DNA of 64,000 nucleotides from JAJYKC01 sp035545735. GTDB lineage: Bacteria > Acidobacteriota > Terriglobia > Bryobacterales > Bryobacteraceae. The notes under the pieces were generated by a model. It searched no databases. It saw only the letters and a program-made list of their open reading frames with translations, and was not told the DNA's origin. Position numbers and translations under genes: made by a program. Location: contig DASZXS010000016.1 in assembly GCA_035545735.1 (NCBI GenBank), positions 1 to 64,000 on the forward strand, read 5' to 3'. Positions 7,712 to 15,433 of this stretch are shown here, in pieces (within the stretch, counting starts at the first letter, position 1; every line of letters begins with the position of its first letter).

Positions 7712-8698
7712 ATGAAAGTAGCTCTTCTCGGCCTTGGGTTCATGGGCCGAACACACCTGAACGCCCTGCACACGCTGCCAGGCGCGGAGTTGGCCGCGGT
7801 TTTTGTGCCGGAGATTGCGCAGATTCATACCGTTGTCCAAGGCAATCTTGGCGGCGAGCCGAAGGCTCCGGATCTCAAGGGCGCCAAAGTCTTCACGAGT
7901 ATCGCGGAAACGCTGGCCGATCCCGGAATCGACGTGGTGGATATCTGCCTGCCCACAAATCTCCATGCGGAGACCGCCATCGCCGCGTTTGCCGCTGGAA
8001 AACACGTATTGGTGGAGAAGCCCATGGCTGTCGACCCGCTGTCCGCGGGTGAGGTCATCGAAGCGGCGAAAAAGGCGAAGAAGACGCTGATGGCGGCCCA
8101 CGTTCTTCGCTTCTTCCCCGAATACGATCCGCTGCGCGACGCCATTACCAAAGGCGGCTTCGGAAAGTTGCGTATGCTGACTCTACGCCGGCGGTGCGGT
8201 GCGCCGACCTGGGGCGAGTGGTTCTTCGACAGCGCGAAGAGCGGCGGAGCGATCCTGGATCTACTCATCCACGATGTCGATATGGTCCTCTCTCTGCTGG
8301 GCGCTCCAGTTTCGCTCACCTCGACCGGATACCGCGATATGCGGCGAGGCATCGATTCGGTGTCCGCGCATTTCGTGTACGAGCACGGGCCTTCCGTGGT
8401 GATCGACGGCGGCTGGGTTCCTCCCAAGGGGTTTCCTTTTTCGATGGGCTACACGGCGGTGTTCGATGACGCCACGCTCGAGTTCACTTCGCAGGGCGGT
8501 GGCGTGGTTCTGCACCGAGAAGGGGTCGAACCCGAGGCGCAGACGCTGCCGGTGGTTGATGCGTATGCGGCGGAGATCGCATATTTCCTCGATTGCTGCG
8601 CGCACGGGCGCGAGCCCGAAAAGTGCCCGCCGGAACAGTCCGCGCAAGCGATTGACCTCTGCCTGCGGATGGCCGAAGGCCGCCACGCTCATCACTAA
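7712..8698 (+). CDS. Gfo/Idh/MocA family NAD(P)-dependent oxidoreductase
   Basis: A 328-aa protein. The N-terminal Rossmann domain opens with VALLGLGFMGRTH, followed by DVVDICLPTNLHAE and the family signature HVLVEKPMAVD, whose Lys is catalytic. The C-terminal alpha/beta domain carries SGGAILDLLIHDVDMVLSLLG with the conserved Asp/His pair. Members oxidise or reduce sugars, inositols and their derivatives. Directly downstream (17 bp) is a TIM-barrel isomerase/epimerase; the pair commonly works in carbohydrate or inositol breakdown. Substrate cannot be assigned. Confidence 0.93.
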   Translation: MKVALLGLGFMGRTHLNALHTLPGAELAAVFVPEIAQIHTVVQGNLGGEPKAPDLKGAKVFTSIAETLADPGIDVVDICLPTNLHAETAIAAFAAGKHVLVEKPMAVDPLSAGEVIEAAKKAKKTLMAAHVLRFFPEYDPLRDAITKGGFGKLRMLTLRRRCGAPTWGEWFFDSAKSGGAILDLLIHDVDMVLSLLGAPVSLTSTGYRDMRRGIDSVSAHFVYEHGPSVVIDGGWVPPKGFPFSMGYTAVFDDATLEFTSQGGGVVLHREGVEPEAQTLPVVDAYAAEIAYFLDCCAHGREPEKCPPEQSAQAIDLCLRMAEGRHAHH

Positions 8699-8715
8699 GG
8701 GAAAATAAGCACACC

Positions 8716-9546
8716 ATGAGAAAACCGGAAGCTCTTGAACCTGGAGTTATGTTTTGGGCCGGCCGCGACGACTTGGCGACCATCGAAGGCCTGGGCGTAA
8801 AATGCGGACAACTCGGCATCGGCGGGGAGTATTCCATGGACGATGCCGCCGTCCGGCAGTGGAGCGGCGCATTCGAAGCGGGCCAGTTTGCCATTTCGAC
8901 CGCCGTGGCGGCGTACGCAGGCGAAGACTACGCCGATATCCCCACCGTCCAGCGCACGGTGGGCTTTATTCCCCCGGCTACCCGCAAGGAGCGGGTTCAG
9001 CGCACTCTCGAATTGAGCGATTTTGCGGCTAAACTCGGTATTCCGAGCATTGCCTGCCATATTGGCTTCGTTCCGGAGGACCGCAGCGCGGCTGATTATA
9101 TCGGAGTCCGCGAAGAAGTCCGCCGCATTTGCGATCATGCCGCATCCCATGGCCAAACCTTTGTCCTCGAAACCGGACAGGAACCGGCGGCGGACCTGCT
9201 CGCTTTCCTCCAGGACGTTGACCGCGCCAATCTGGGAATCAATTTCGATCCCGCGAACATGATCCTGTACGGGACCGGGGACCCGATCGAAGCTCTGCGA
9301 CTGCTGCGGCCGCATGTCTTGAGCGTGCATTGCAAGGACGGCGACTGGCCGCCGAAGGACAAGCCGGCCGCGCTTGGGAACGAGCGCCCGCTGGGGCAGG
9401 GCTCCGTCGGCATCCCCCGTTTCATACAGATTCTGCGCGACACCGGGTTCCAGGGCTCGCTCAACGTGGAACGGGAGGTGGAGGACCAGGCCCAGCGCCT
9501 CCGTGACATCGCGAGCGGAATCGCGCTTTTGCGCAGCCTGCTTTAA
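8716..9546 (+). CDS. Sugar phosphate isomerase/epimerase (xylose-isomerase-like TIM barrel)
   Basis: A 276-aa AP-endonuclease-2/xylose-isomerase-like barrel. The likely metal ligands can be followed along the strands: Glu in FVLETGQEP, Asp in GINFDPANM, His in SVHCKDGDW and Glu in SLNVEREVE. No signal peptide, so cytoplasmic. It is the second gene after the Gfo/Idh/MocA dehydrogenase and probably acts on the same sugar or inositol derivative, converting a ketone or aldehyde form or dehydrating it (as IolE does). Confidence 0.88.
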   Translation: MRKPEALEPGVMFWAGRDDLATIEGLGVKCGQLGIGGEYSMDDAAVRQWSGAFEAGQFAISTAVAAYAGEDYADIPTVQRTVGFIPPATRKERVQRTLELSDFAAKLGIPSIACHIGFVPEDRSAADYIGVREEVRRICDHAASHGQTFVLETGQEPAADLLAFLQDVDRANLGINFDPANMILYGTGDPIEALRLLRPHVLSVHCKDGDWPPKDKPAALGNERPLGQGSVGIPRFIQILRDTGFQGSLNVEREVEDQAQRLRDIASGIALLRSLL

Positions 9547-9684
9547 ACCCGGGGCCTTTCCGGAGCCAGAGAACGGCCCGCGGCGCGCATTCTATTTCGA
9601 TCCAGACGACACAGCCTTGAACCCACCCGCGCGACAGGATTGCCGGCCCATTGGCCGCGGTTCCAGCCGGCGAGGATGGGTAGT

Positions 9685-9693
9685 TGATATAAT
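9685..9693 (+). promoter_or_regulatory. Extended -10 promoter element before the Rieske/cytochrome b operon
   Basis: TGATATAAT is a perfect extended -10 (TG-N-TATAAT), standing out in GC-rich DNA about 80 bp upstream of the Rieske start. No good -35 is present, as expected for an extended -10 promoter. It lies in the 225-bp gap that precedes the operon. Confidence 0.5.
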
Positions 9694-9771
9694 TTACAAC
9701 CTCTTTACCGTCTGCAAACACATACGTCCGCGAGGTTGCGTTATACAGGGCGCGTGGGAGAAGGAAAAGCA

Positions 9772-10266
9772 ATGAACGAAGAAGAAGGCATCGGCCGCCG
9801 CCGGTTTCAGTTGACATCCATTTACGCGCTGGGCGCGGCCATCGCCACCGCGTTGGGCATTCCCGCATTTTCATATCTCCTGGTGCCTCAGAAGCGCCGC
9901 CGGTCCGGGGAGTGGGTCGACGTGGCGGATCTATCGAAGTTGACAGTCGGCACGCCGGAAGAGGTGGTGTTCCGGCGCGAACGCGTGGATGGCTGGAAGG
10001 TCACCAGCGAGAAGACGACCGCGTGGATCATTAAGCAGCCCGATGGGCAGGCAGTCGCTCTGGCGCCGCAATGCACTCATCTGGGATGCGCGTACCGGTG
10101 GGATGAGCAGGACGGAAACTTCCTGTGTCCTTGCCACAACTCCCGGTTTTCCAAGGACGGCAGCGTTCTGAGCGGTCCGGCGCCGCGCCCGTTGGATCGC
10201 TATGCGGTTCGCACGGAGGGCGCCCGCTTGCTGATCGGCACAATTCTACCGGTGAAAGCTTCCTAG
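9772..10266 (+). CDS. qcrA: Rieske iron-sulfur protein of a quinol:cytochrome c oxidoreductase
   Basis: About 164 aa. The N-terminus has a Tat-like twin arginine (GIGRRRFQLTS) before a transmembrane anchor (about residues 17-38), then the Rieske domain with CTHLGC (101-106) and CPCHNS (119-124). Cys101, His103, Cys119 and His122 would bind the 2Fe-2S cluster; Cys106 and Cys121 form the disulfide. GPAPRPLDRY completes the fold. The ATG at 9772 follows a purine-rich GAGAAGGAAAAG. The cytochrome b gene starts 10 bp downstream, so the two form one bc-type complex that passes quinol electrons to cytochrome c. Confidence 0.95.
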   Translation: MNEEEGIGRRRFQLTSIYALGAAIATALGIPAFSYLLVPQKRRRSGEWVDVADLSKLTVGTPEEVVFRRERVDGWKVTSEKTTAWIIKQPDGQAVALAPQCTHLGCAYRWDEQDGNFLCPCHNSRFSKDGSVLSGPAPRPLDRYAVRTEGARLLIGTILPVKAS

Positions 10267-10276
10267 GAGGTTGTGA

Positions 10277-11914
10277 GTGCGCCGACTCATTGACTGGCTG
10301 GACCATCGCACGGGCCTGGAGACGGCCATACGCAACTTTCTCTACGAGGACATTCCCGCTTCGAGCGGTTGGCATCAGGTCCTCGGCAGCGTGGCCATTT
10401 TTTCCTTTCTGATTCAGGCCTTTACCGGAGTGCTGCTCGCGTTCAACTACGCCCCGACGCCTGGCGAGGCCTACAACAGTCTTCGATATATCACCAGCCA
10501 GGTGACCGCGGGCAAGCTGATTCACGGTCTTCATCATTGGGGCGCGAGCCTGATGATTATCGTCGTGGTGTTACACCTGACCCAGGTTTTTGTATGGGGG
10601 GCCTATAAAAAGCCGCGCGAAGCGACGTGGATGGTTGGAGTTTTTCTTCTGCTGGTGACACTCGCCTACGGTTTGACCGGTTATCTGCTGCCGTGGGACA
10701 ACCGCGCCTACTGGGGCACGATTGTGACGACGCGGATCGCGGCCCAAGCTCCAATTCTTGGTCCGTATCTGACCCGTTTGTTAGGAGCGGACGGAAACAT
10801 CGGCGTGGTTACCTTCGCGCGTTTCTACGCGACCCACGTAATGTTGCTACCGCCGCTCACCACGTTACTGATCGGGATCCATGTGTACCTTGTCCGGAAA
10901 CACGGCGTCACCGCCGCCGCCGGAGATGTTGCGCCCAAGAGGAAGTTTTTCCCGACCCAGGTTTTTAAGGATACGGTCGCGATCTCCATCGCCTTCCTGA
11001 TCCTGTTCCTCGTGGCCTCCGCCGTCCAGGTGCCGTTGGAACGCCTTGCCGATCCCACCGATAGCTCCTATACGCCGCGTCCGGAATGGTATTTCCTGTT
11101 CCTGTTCCAGACATTGAAATTCTTTGAAGGGCCACTCGAAGTATTCGGCAGTGTTGTCCTTCCGACGATGGCGATCATCGCGCTGTTCCTGGTGCCCTTT
11201 ATCGACCGGCGACCCGCCGTACGGCTCGCAAAACGTGGGTTTGCGATCGGGATTGCGTGTCTTGCCGGTTTGGGTTGGATGACGCTCACGGCGGCGGCTT
11301 TGCGCACCTCGTCCGGCGAGAGCCAGGTTGCGCAGGATTCCGGCTTGCCCGTGCAGGCCTGGCAGCAGCTTTCGCCGGTGGAAATGGCCGGGATTGGGTA
11401 TTTTCGCGACGAAAAGTGTTCGAATTGCCATATGATCGGACGGGCTGCCGGCGGCGCATTTGGGCCCAATCTGGCGAACATCTCCCCGGCGCGGCGTAAC
11501 GCCGCCTGGATGATGCGCCACTTCCGCCATCCGTCGGACGTCATTCCCGGAACGTCCATGCCGTCGATTCAGTTGAACGACGAACAGCTCAATACACTCT
11601 CCGCATTCCTGCTCAAGGTAACGCCGCAGAATGCGGATGCGCTCGCGTCCGCCCCCGACGACTTGGTTCGGGGAGCCATGGTTTACCTGGCCAACCATTG
11701 CGAAGCCTGTCACATGGTGAACGGCTCCGGGTCGAAGGTCGGGCCGCCTCTCAATGGGCTGGCCGCTCGCCGCCAGAAGGACTGGGTCGAAAAGCACTTC
11801 GTCAATCCTCAAAAGATGTCCCCCGGATCGATGATGCCGCCTTATCGTTTTAATCCAAAGGAAATGGAGCAGGTCACCGCCTACGTGCTGCAGTTGCCTG
11901 CCGCATCTCAATAG
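10277..11914 (+). CDS. Cytochrome b (b6-type) fused to two c-type haem domains
   Basis: A 545-aa fusion with a GTG start supported by TAGGAGG six bases upstream. Residues 1 to about 310 are cytochrome b: haem-binding His86/His100 in helix B and His187/His202 in helix D, the latter spaced as in cytochrome b6 (14 residues between), and the Qo-site PEWY motif (RPEWYFLFLF). A further helix around 320-345 leads to a periplasmic C-terminus with two CXXCH sites, CSNCH (381-385) and CEACH (475-479), each followed by a distal Met-containing segment. The protein thus supplies both the b subunit and the cytochrome c of the complex, replacing a separate cytochrome c1. Confidence 0.93.
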   Translation: MRRLIDWLDHRTGLETAIRNFLYEDIPASSGWHQVLGSVAIFSFLIQAFTGVLLAFNYAPTPGEAYNSLRYITSQVTAGKLIHGLHHWGASLMIIVVVLHLTQVFVWGAYKKPREATWMVGVFLLLVTLAYGLTGYLLPWDNRAYWGTIVTTRIAAQAPILGPYLTRLLGADGNIGVVTFARFYATHVMLLPPLTTLLIGIHVYLVRKHGVTAAAGDVAPKRKFFPTQVFKDTVAISIAFLILFLVASAVQVPLERLADPTDSSYTPRPEWYFLFLFQTLKFFEGPLEVFGSVVLPTMAIIALFLVPFIDRRPAVRLAKRGFAIGIACLAGLGWMTLTAAALRTSSGESQVAQDSGLPVQAWQQLSPVEMAGIGYFRDEKCSNCHMIGRAAGGAFGPNLANISPARRNAAWMMRHFRHPSDVIPGTSMPSIQLNDEQLNTLSAFLLKVTPQNADALASAPDDLVRGAMVYLANHCEACHMVNGSGSKVGPPLNGLAARRQKDWVEKHFVNPQKMSPGSMMPPYRFNPKEMEQVTAYVLQLPAASQ

Positions 11915-11970
11915 AGACGCGCGCACAGCCGGGGACTCGGGTCCGGGCCTAAATGAGGCATACTGCGTAG

Positions 11971-12873
11971 ATGACACGCCGCGCTCTTCTCGCCGCATCG
12001 CTTGCGACTTCGGTCTCCTCCGCCGCTCCTCAGAGGTCCGCGCACTTCACCAAGAGCATCTGCTCTATTATCTTTCCCGAGAATATGCCGCTCTCCGAGT
12101 GCTTCACTCGCGCCAAAGCGGCCGGCTTTGACGCCATGGAGCTTTCGATCGGGCGGGACATCGCTCTCGACATCAGCCGTGATGAGGCGAAGAGAATCGG
12201 CGATGCCGCTCACAAAGCAGGCATCCGGATCGCCACCATCTGGCTCGCGGGGCCTCTGCACGCCACTCCTCTGAATGCCTCCGATCCGGCGGTGCGGGCG
12301 CGCGGCATCGATGCCATCCGCAAAGCGATCACCATCGCAACCGGCTTGCATTGCGAGGCAATTTTGCTTTACGCCGTGCGTTTGGGAAGCGGCCCGAAGT
12401 TGGAGTATGGGTCTCAGGAGACCTGGGACCGGTTCAGCGCCGCGCTGCGCGAGGTGATTCCAATGGCCGCCCAGGCCAAGGTCCGGTTGAATCCGGAAAA
12501 TGTCTGGAATAAATTTCTGCTCAGCCCGCTCGAAATGCGCGCGTTCGTCGACCAGTTTCACAGCCCCTGGCTCCAAACGCATTTCGATGTGGGAAACGTC
12601 ATGCAGTATGGATATCCCGAGGATTGGATTCTGACCCTGGGCTCTCGCATCCAGCGCGTGCACTTCAAGGACTATAAACTGACGAATCGAGGCGTGGCGG
12701 GACAATTCGTGGATCTTCTTCAGGGAGATGTGAACTGGAAGGGGGTAATGGATGCCCTGGTGAAAGTGAGATATAACGGCTTCCTTTCCCCCGAGATCGA
12801 CCACGATCCCGCTCAACCGGATCAGCTCAAGGTGGTTTCCGCCTCGCTCGACAAGATTCTGAGCATGTCCTGA
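11971..12873 (+). CDS. Secreted or anchored sugar phosphate isomerase/epimerase
   Basis: A 300-aa xylose-isomerase-like TIM barrel with a short signal-like N-terminus (MTRRALLAASLATS, a possible weak Tat signal). Likely metal ligands are Glu in NPENVWNKF, Asp in THFDVGNVMQY, His in QRVHFKDYKL and Glu in LSPEIDHD. The family is very common in Acidobacteriota and Planctomycetes, usually linked to sugar breakdown, but the reaction is not known. It is transcribed with the qcr genes' direction but 56 bp away and probably separate. Confidence 0.85.
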   Translation: MTRRALLAASLATSVSSAAPQRSAHFTKSICSIIFPENMPLSECFTRAKAAGFDAMELSIGRDIALDISRDEAKRIGDAAHKAGIRIATIWLAGPLHATPLNASDPAVRARGIDAIRKAITIATGLHCEAILLYAVRLGSGPKLEYGSQETWDRFSAALREVIPMAAQAKVRLNPENVWNKFLLSPLEMRAFVDQFHSPWLQTHFDVGNVMQYGYPEDWILTLGSRIQRVHFKDYKLTNRGVAGQFVDLLQGDVNWKGVMDALVKVRYNGFLSPEIDHDPAQPDQLKVVSASLDKILSMS

Positions 12874-12930
12874 CATAGCCGCGCGGAGAGAGCCTGGCCC
12901 GGCATCCGGAGGTGATATAGGTAGAGGAGC

Positions 12931-13461
12931 ATGAAAACACTGCTGCTTGGAATTCTCGCACTCTCGATTCCTCTGGCCGCGCAAAGCGGCGAGAAAGAAA
13001 CCCTGGTCCGTCACTGGAAAACCACCGGCGAATTTACCGTCGCCGTCGCGGAGGCCATGCCGGCGGACGGCTATAATTTCCGGCCCGTGCCTGCCGAAAT
13101 GAGTTTTGGAGAGCTGATGGCGCATATCGCCTCGGCCGACCTGAACGCTTGCGCCAATGCTTCCGGCCTGGAACGGCCCCCCTTGCCTCCGGAGCTTGCC
13201 GCATGGGCGAAGGACTCCGGGAAGGTGGACGTCTCGCGGGACGCCGCGTTGTCCTTTCTTCACCAGACTTTTGACTTCTGCGACAAGGCTGTAGCCGGTG
13301 TCACGGAAGATCAACTGGATAAGCTCGCCGGTCCGGCGCAGCGCCACCTTACCGGACGGGAATGGCTGTGGTCGTATTTCACGCACACCGCGCATCATCG
13401 CGGGCAGGCGGAAGTCTACTTGCGCCTGAAAGGGATCACGCCTCCGGGCTATCGCTTCTAA
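12931..13461 (+). CDS. Secreted DinB-family protein
   Basis: A 176-aa protein with a signal peptide (LGILALSIPLAAQ) and a four-helix DinB domain. The usual metal-binding His triad is present: His in FGELMAHIAS and two His in YFTHTAHHRGQAEVY. DinB proteins bind a divalent metal and some act as thiol-dependent transferases (bacillithiol, mycothiol systems), but most are uncharacterised. Export of a DinB protein is typical of Acidobacteriota rather than Firmicutes. No operon partner. Confidence 0.85.
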   Translation: MKTLLLGILALSIPLAAQSGEKETLVRHWKTTGEFTVAVAEAMPADGYNFRPVPAEMSFGELMAHIASADLNACANASGLERPPLPPELAAWAKDSGKVDVSRDAALSFLHQTFDFCDKAVAGVTEDQLDKLAGPAQRHLTGREWLWSYFTHTAHHRGQAEVYLRLKGITPPGYRF

Positions 13462-13507
13462 AGTCTGCCGATTCTCTTGAATCTTCCCGGTTGCCAGGGA
13501 CATCTAC

Positions 13508-13519
13508 CTTGATGTCAAG
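13508..13519. promoter_or_regulatory. Candidate operator, inverted repeat CTTGA-TG-TCAAG
   Basis: A perfect 5-2-5 inverted repeat sits 24 bp upstream of the yceI-like ATG and just before its Shine-Dalgarno. Its position would let a dimeric repressor block transcription. It is short, so chance cannot be excluded. Confidence 0.3.
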
Positions 13520-13542
13520 TGATTTGAGAACAAGAGGAGACA

Positions 13543-14073
13543 ATGAAACACGAATATAAGATCGATCCGGCTCATTCCAGCGCACAATTCACCGTGCGCC
13601 ACATGATGATCACCAATGTCCGCGGCAGTTTCAGCGGCGTGGAAGGCACGGTGACCTTCGATCCGGACAAGCCGGAGGAAACGGTTCTGGAGTCGGTTAT
13701 TGACGCATCGACCATCAACACACTCGAACCGGATCGGGACAAGCACTTGAAGAGCGCCGATTTTCTGGACGTCGAGAAATATCCCACCATCACATTCAAG
13801 AGCAAGAAAGTAACAGTCGCGGGCGACGGCGAGCTGAAAATTGCCGGGGATCTTACAATTCACGGCGCGACCAGGGAAGTGGTGCTGAATGTGGAGGGGC
13901 CTACGTCCGAGGGCAAGGACCCATGGGGAAATTTGAGAATAGGGGCTTCCGCCGCCACCAAAATCAAGCGGAGCGATTTTGGCCTGACATGGAACTCCGC
14001 ACTCGAAACCGGCGGCGTCCTGGTGGGCGACGATCTCAAAATCGCACTCGACGTCTCCTTGATCCGGGTGTAA
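13543..14073 (+). CDS. YceI-family lipocalin-like protein
   Basis: A 176-aa protein showing the YceI pattern throughout: YKIDPAHSSAQFTVRHMMI at the start, GSFSGVEGTVTFDP, DASTINTLEPDRDKHLKSADFLDVEKYPTITF, and WGNLRIGASAATKIKRSDFGL. YceI proteins form a beta-barrel that binds polyisoprenoid or other amphipathic lipids. There is no signal peptide, so this one appears cytoplasmic. AGAGGAG lies at good spacing from ATG. It converges on the NtrX-like regulator gene, 3 bp away. Confidence 0.92.
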   Translation: MKHEYKIDPAHSSAQFTVRHMMITNVRGSFSGVEGTVTFDPDKPEETVLESVIDASTINTLEPDRDKHLKSADFLDVEKYPTITFKSKKVTVAGDGELKIAGDLTIHGATREVVLNVEGPTSEGKDPWGNLRIGASAATKIKRSDFGLTWNSALETGGVLVGDDLKIALDVSLIRV

Positions 14074-14076
14074 GAT

Positions 14077-15429
14077 TTAGTCCCGGAATCCGTGGCGGCG
14101 CGTAAGCCCGAGCGCGCGGATCCTTTTGTGCAGGTTGGTTCGTTCCATACCCAGCACACGCGCCGCGCCCGAAATATTCCAACTCGTTTCTTCGAGCGCC
14201 TTCAGGATGTGATCGCGCTCGGCTGAGGCGCGCGCTTCCTTGAGATTGGACGCCGGCGCGGAATCCCGCGAGAGCCGCAGTTCAATCGGCACGGAATCCT
14301 CCCCCAACATGTCGTCGCGCGTAAGAATGGCCATGCGCTCCACCACGTTCCGCAGTTCGCGGACGTTTCCCGGCCATCCGTAGGATTCGAGGATCGGATA
14401 GACGCCGTCGGCGATGGTCTTCCGGCGGAAATTATTGCGCGAGCAGAACTCTTCCAGAAAATACTCGGAGATGACACGAATGTCCTGCGGGCGCTCGCGA
14501 AGCGACGGCACGCGAATCGGAACCACGCAAAGGCGGTAATAGAGATCCTCGCGAAACTTCTGCTGAGCCACCAGGGCGCCCAAATCGCGATTGGTGGCGG
14601 CAATCACGCGCACGCTTACGCGGATGGGCTGCTCTCCACCCACGCGGTGAAACTCGCCTTCCTGAAGAACGCGCAAGAGCTTAGCTTGCGAGGCCGAATG
14701 GAGATCGCCTACCTCGTCGAGAAAGATCGTGCCGCCGTCGGCCAGTTCGAATTTTCCCTTGCGCGCGGCTACCGCGCCGGTGAAGGCGCCTTTCTCGTGG
14801 CCGAACAACTCGCTCTCCAGCAAATCTCCCGGAATCGCGGCGCAGTTCACTTTTACGAACGGCCCGCCCGCGAACGGACTCTCCCGGTGCACGTGAGCCG
14901 CCAGCAGTTCCTTGCCGGTGCCGGATTCGCCGGTTAGCAGCACCCGGGCGTCCGAGCGCGCCGCCATCGTCGCCTGCTCCACCACTCTCTGAAACGCCGG
15001 TGACGAGCCGATCATGCGCGGTCCCGAGCCAACCAATTCCCGCAGGCGCTCGTTCTCTCGCCGCAACCGAGTCTGCTCGAGAGCATTTTTCAGCGCGAGC
15101 AGCACGCGGTCCCGGCTGAGAGGTTTTTCGAGAAAATCGAAAGCCCCCGCCCGCGTGGCTTCCACCGCGTCGGCGATCGTCCCGTGCCCGGAGATCATGA
15201 CAGCCGGCGTTTCGATGCCGCCTTGCCGCTGGTCGCGCAGGAAATCAATGCCACTGCCGTCGGGCAGACGGACGTCGAGCAGCATCGCGTCCGCCTTCAA
15301 CGCCTCGATTCGCGCGGCCTCCAGCGTCGCCGCTACCGAAACCGAGTAGCCTTCGTGCTCCAGGATCAGCCGCAGGGACCGGCAGATGTTCGCTTCGTCG
15401 TCAAGAATGAGAATTCGGGTTGCGGGCAT
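14077..15429 (-). CDS. Sigma-54-dependent response regulator, NtrX/NtrC type
   Basis: A 450-aa protein from the ATG at 15429; the frame is open further upstream, but that part overlaps the kinase gene and has no homology. Receiver domain: acidic pair DDE (10-12), phosphorylation site Asp52, Lys102. AAA+ domain: Walker A GESGTGKE (167-174), sigma-54 contact loop GAFTGA (214-219), Walker B GTIFLDEVGD, and the GWPGNVRELRNVVER sensor region. C-terminal Fis-type helix-turn-helix (NISGAARVLGMERTNLHKRI). It activates sigma-54 promoters on phosphorylation by the kinase encoded 4 bp upstream. Confidence 0.95.
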   Translation of the reverse strand: MPATRILILDDEANICRSLRLILEHEGYSVSVAATLEAARIEALKADAMLLDVRLPDGSGIDFLRDQRQGGIETPAVMISGHGTIADAVEATRAGAFDFLEKPLSRDRVLLALKNALEQTRLRRENERLRELVGSGPRMIGSSPAFQRVVEQATMAARSDARVLLTGESGTGKELLAAHVHRESPFAGGPFVKVNCAAIPGDLLESELFGHEKGAFTGAVAARKGKFELADGGTIFLDEVGDLHSASQAKLLRVLQEGEFHRVGGEQPIRVSVRVIAATNRDLGALVAQQKFREDLYYRLCVVPIRVPSLRERPQDIRVISEYFLEEFCSRNNFRRKTIADGVYPILESYGWPGNVRELRNVVERMAILTRDDMLGEDSVPIELRLSRDSAPASNLKEARASAERDHILKALEETSWNISGAARVLGMERTNLHKRIRALGLTRRHGFRD

Positions 15430-15433
15430 GCGT

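Noticed and set aside
11908..13503. A 531-codon minus-strand frame opposite the TIM-barrel and DinB genes
   Set aside because: No ribosome site or recognisable domain, and the opposite strand carries two clear protein families.
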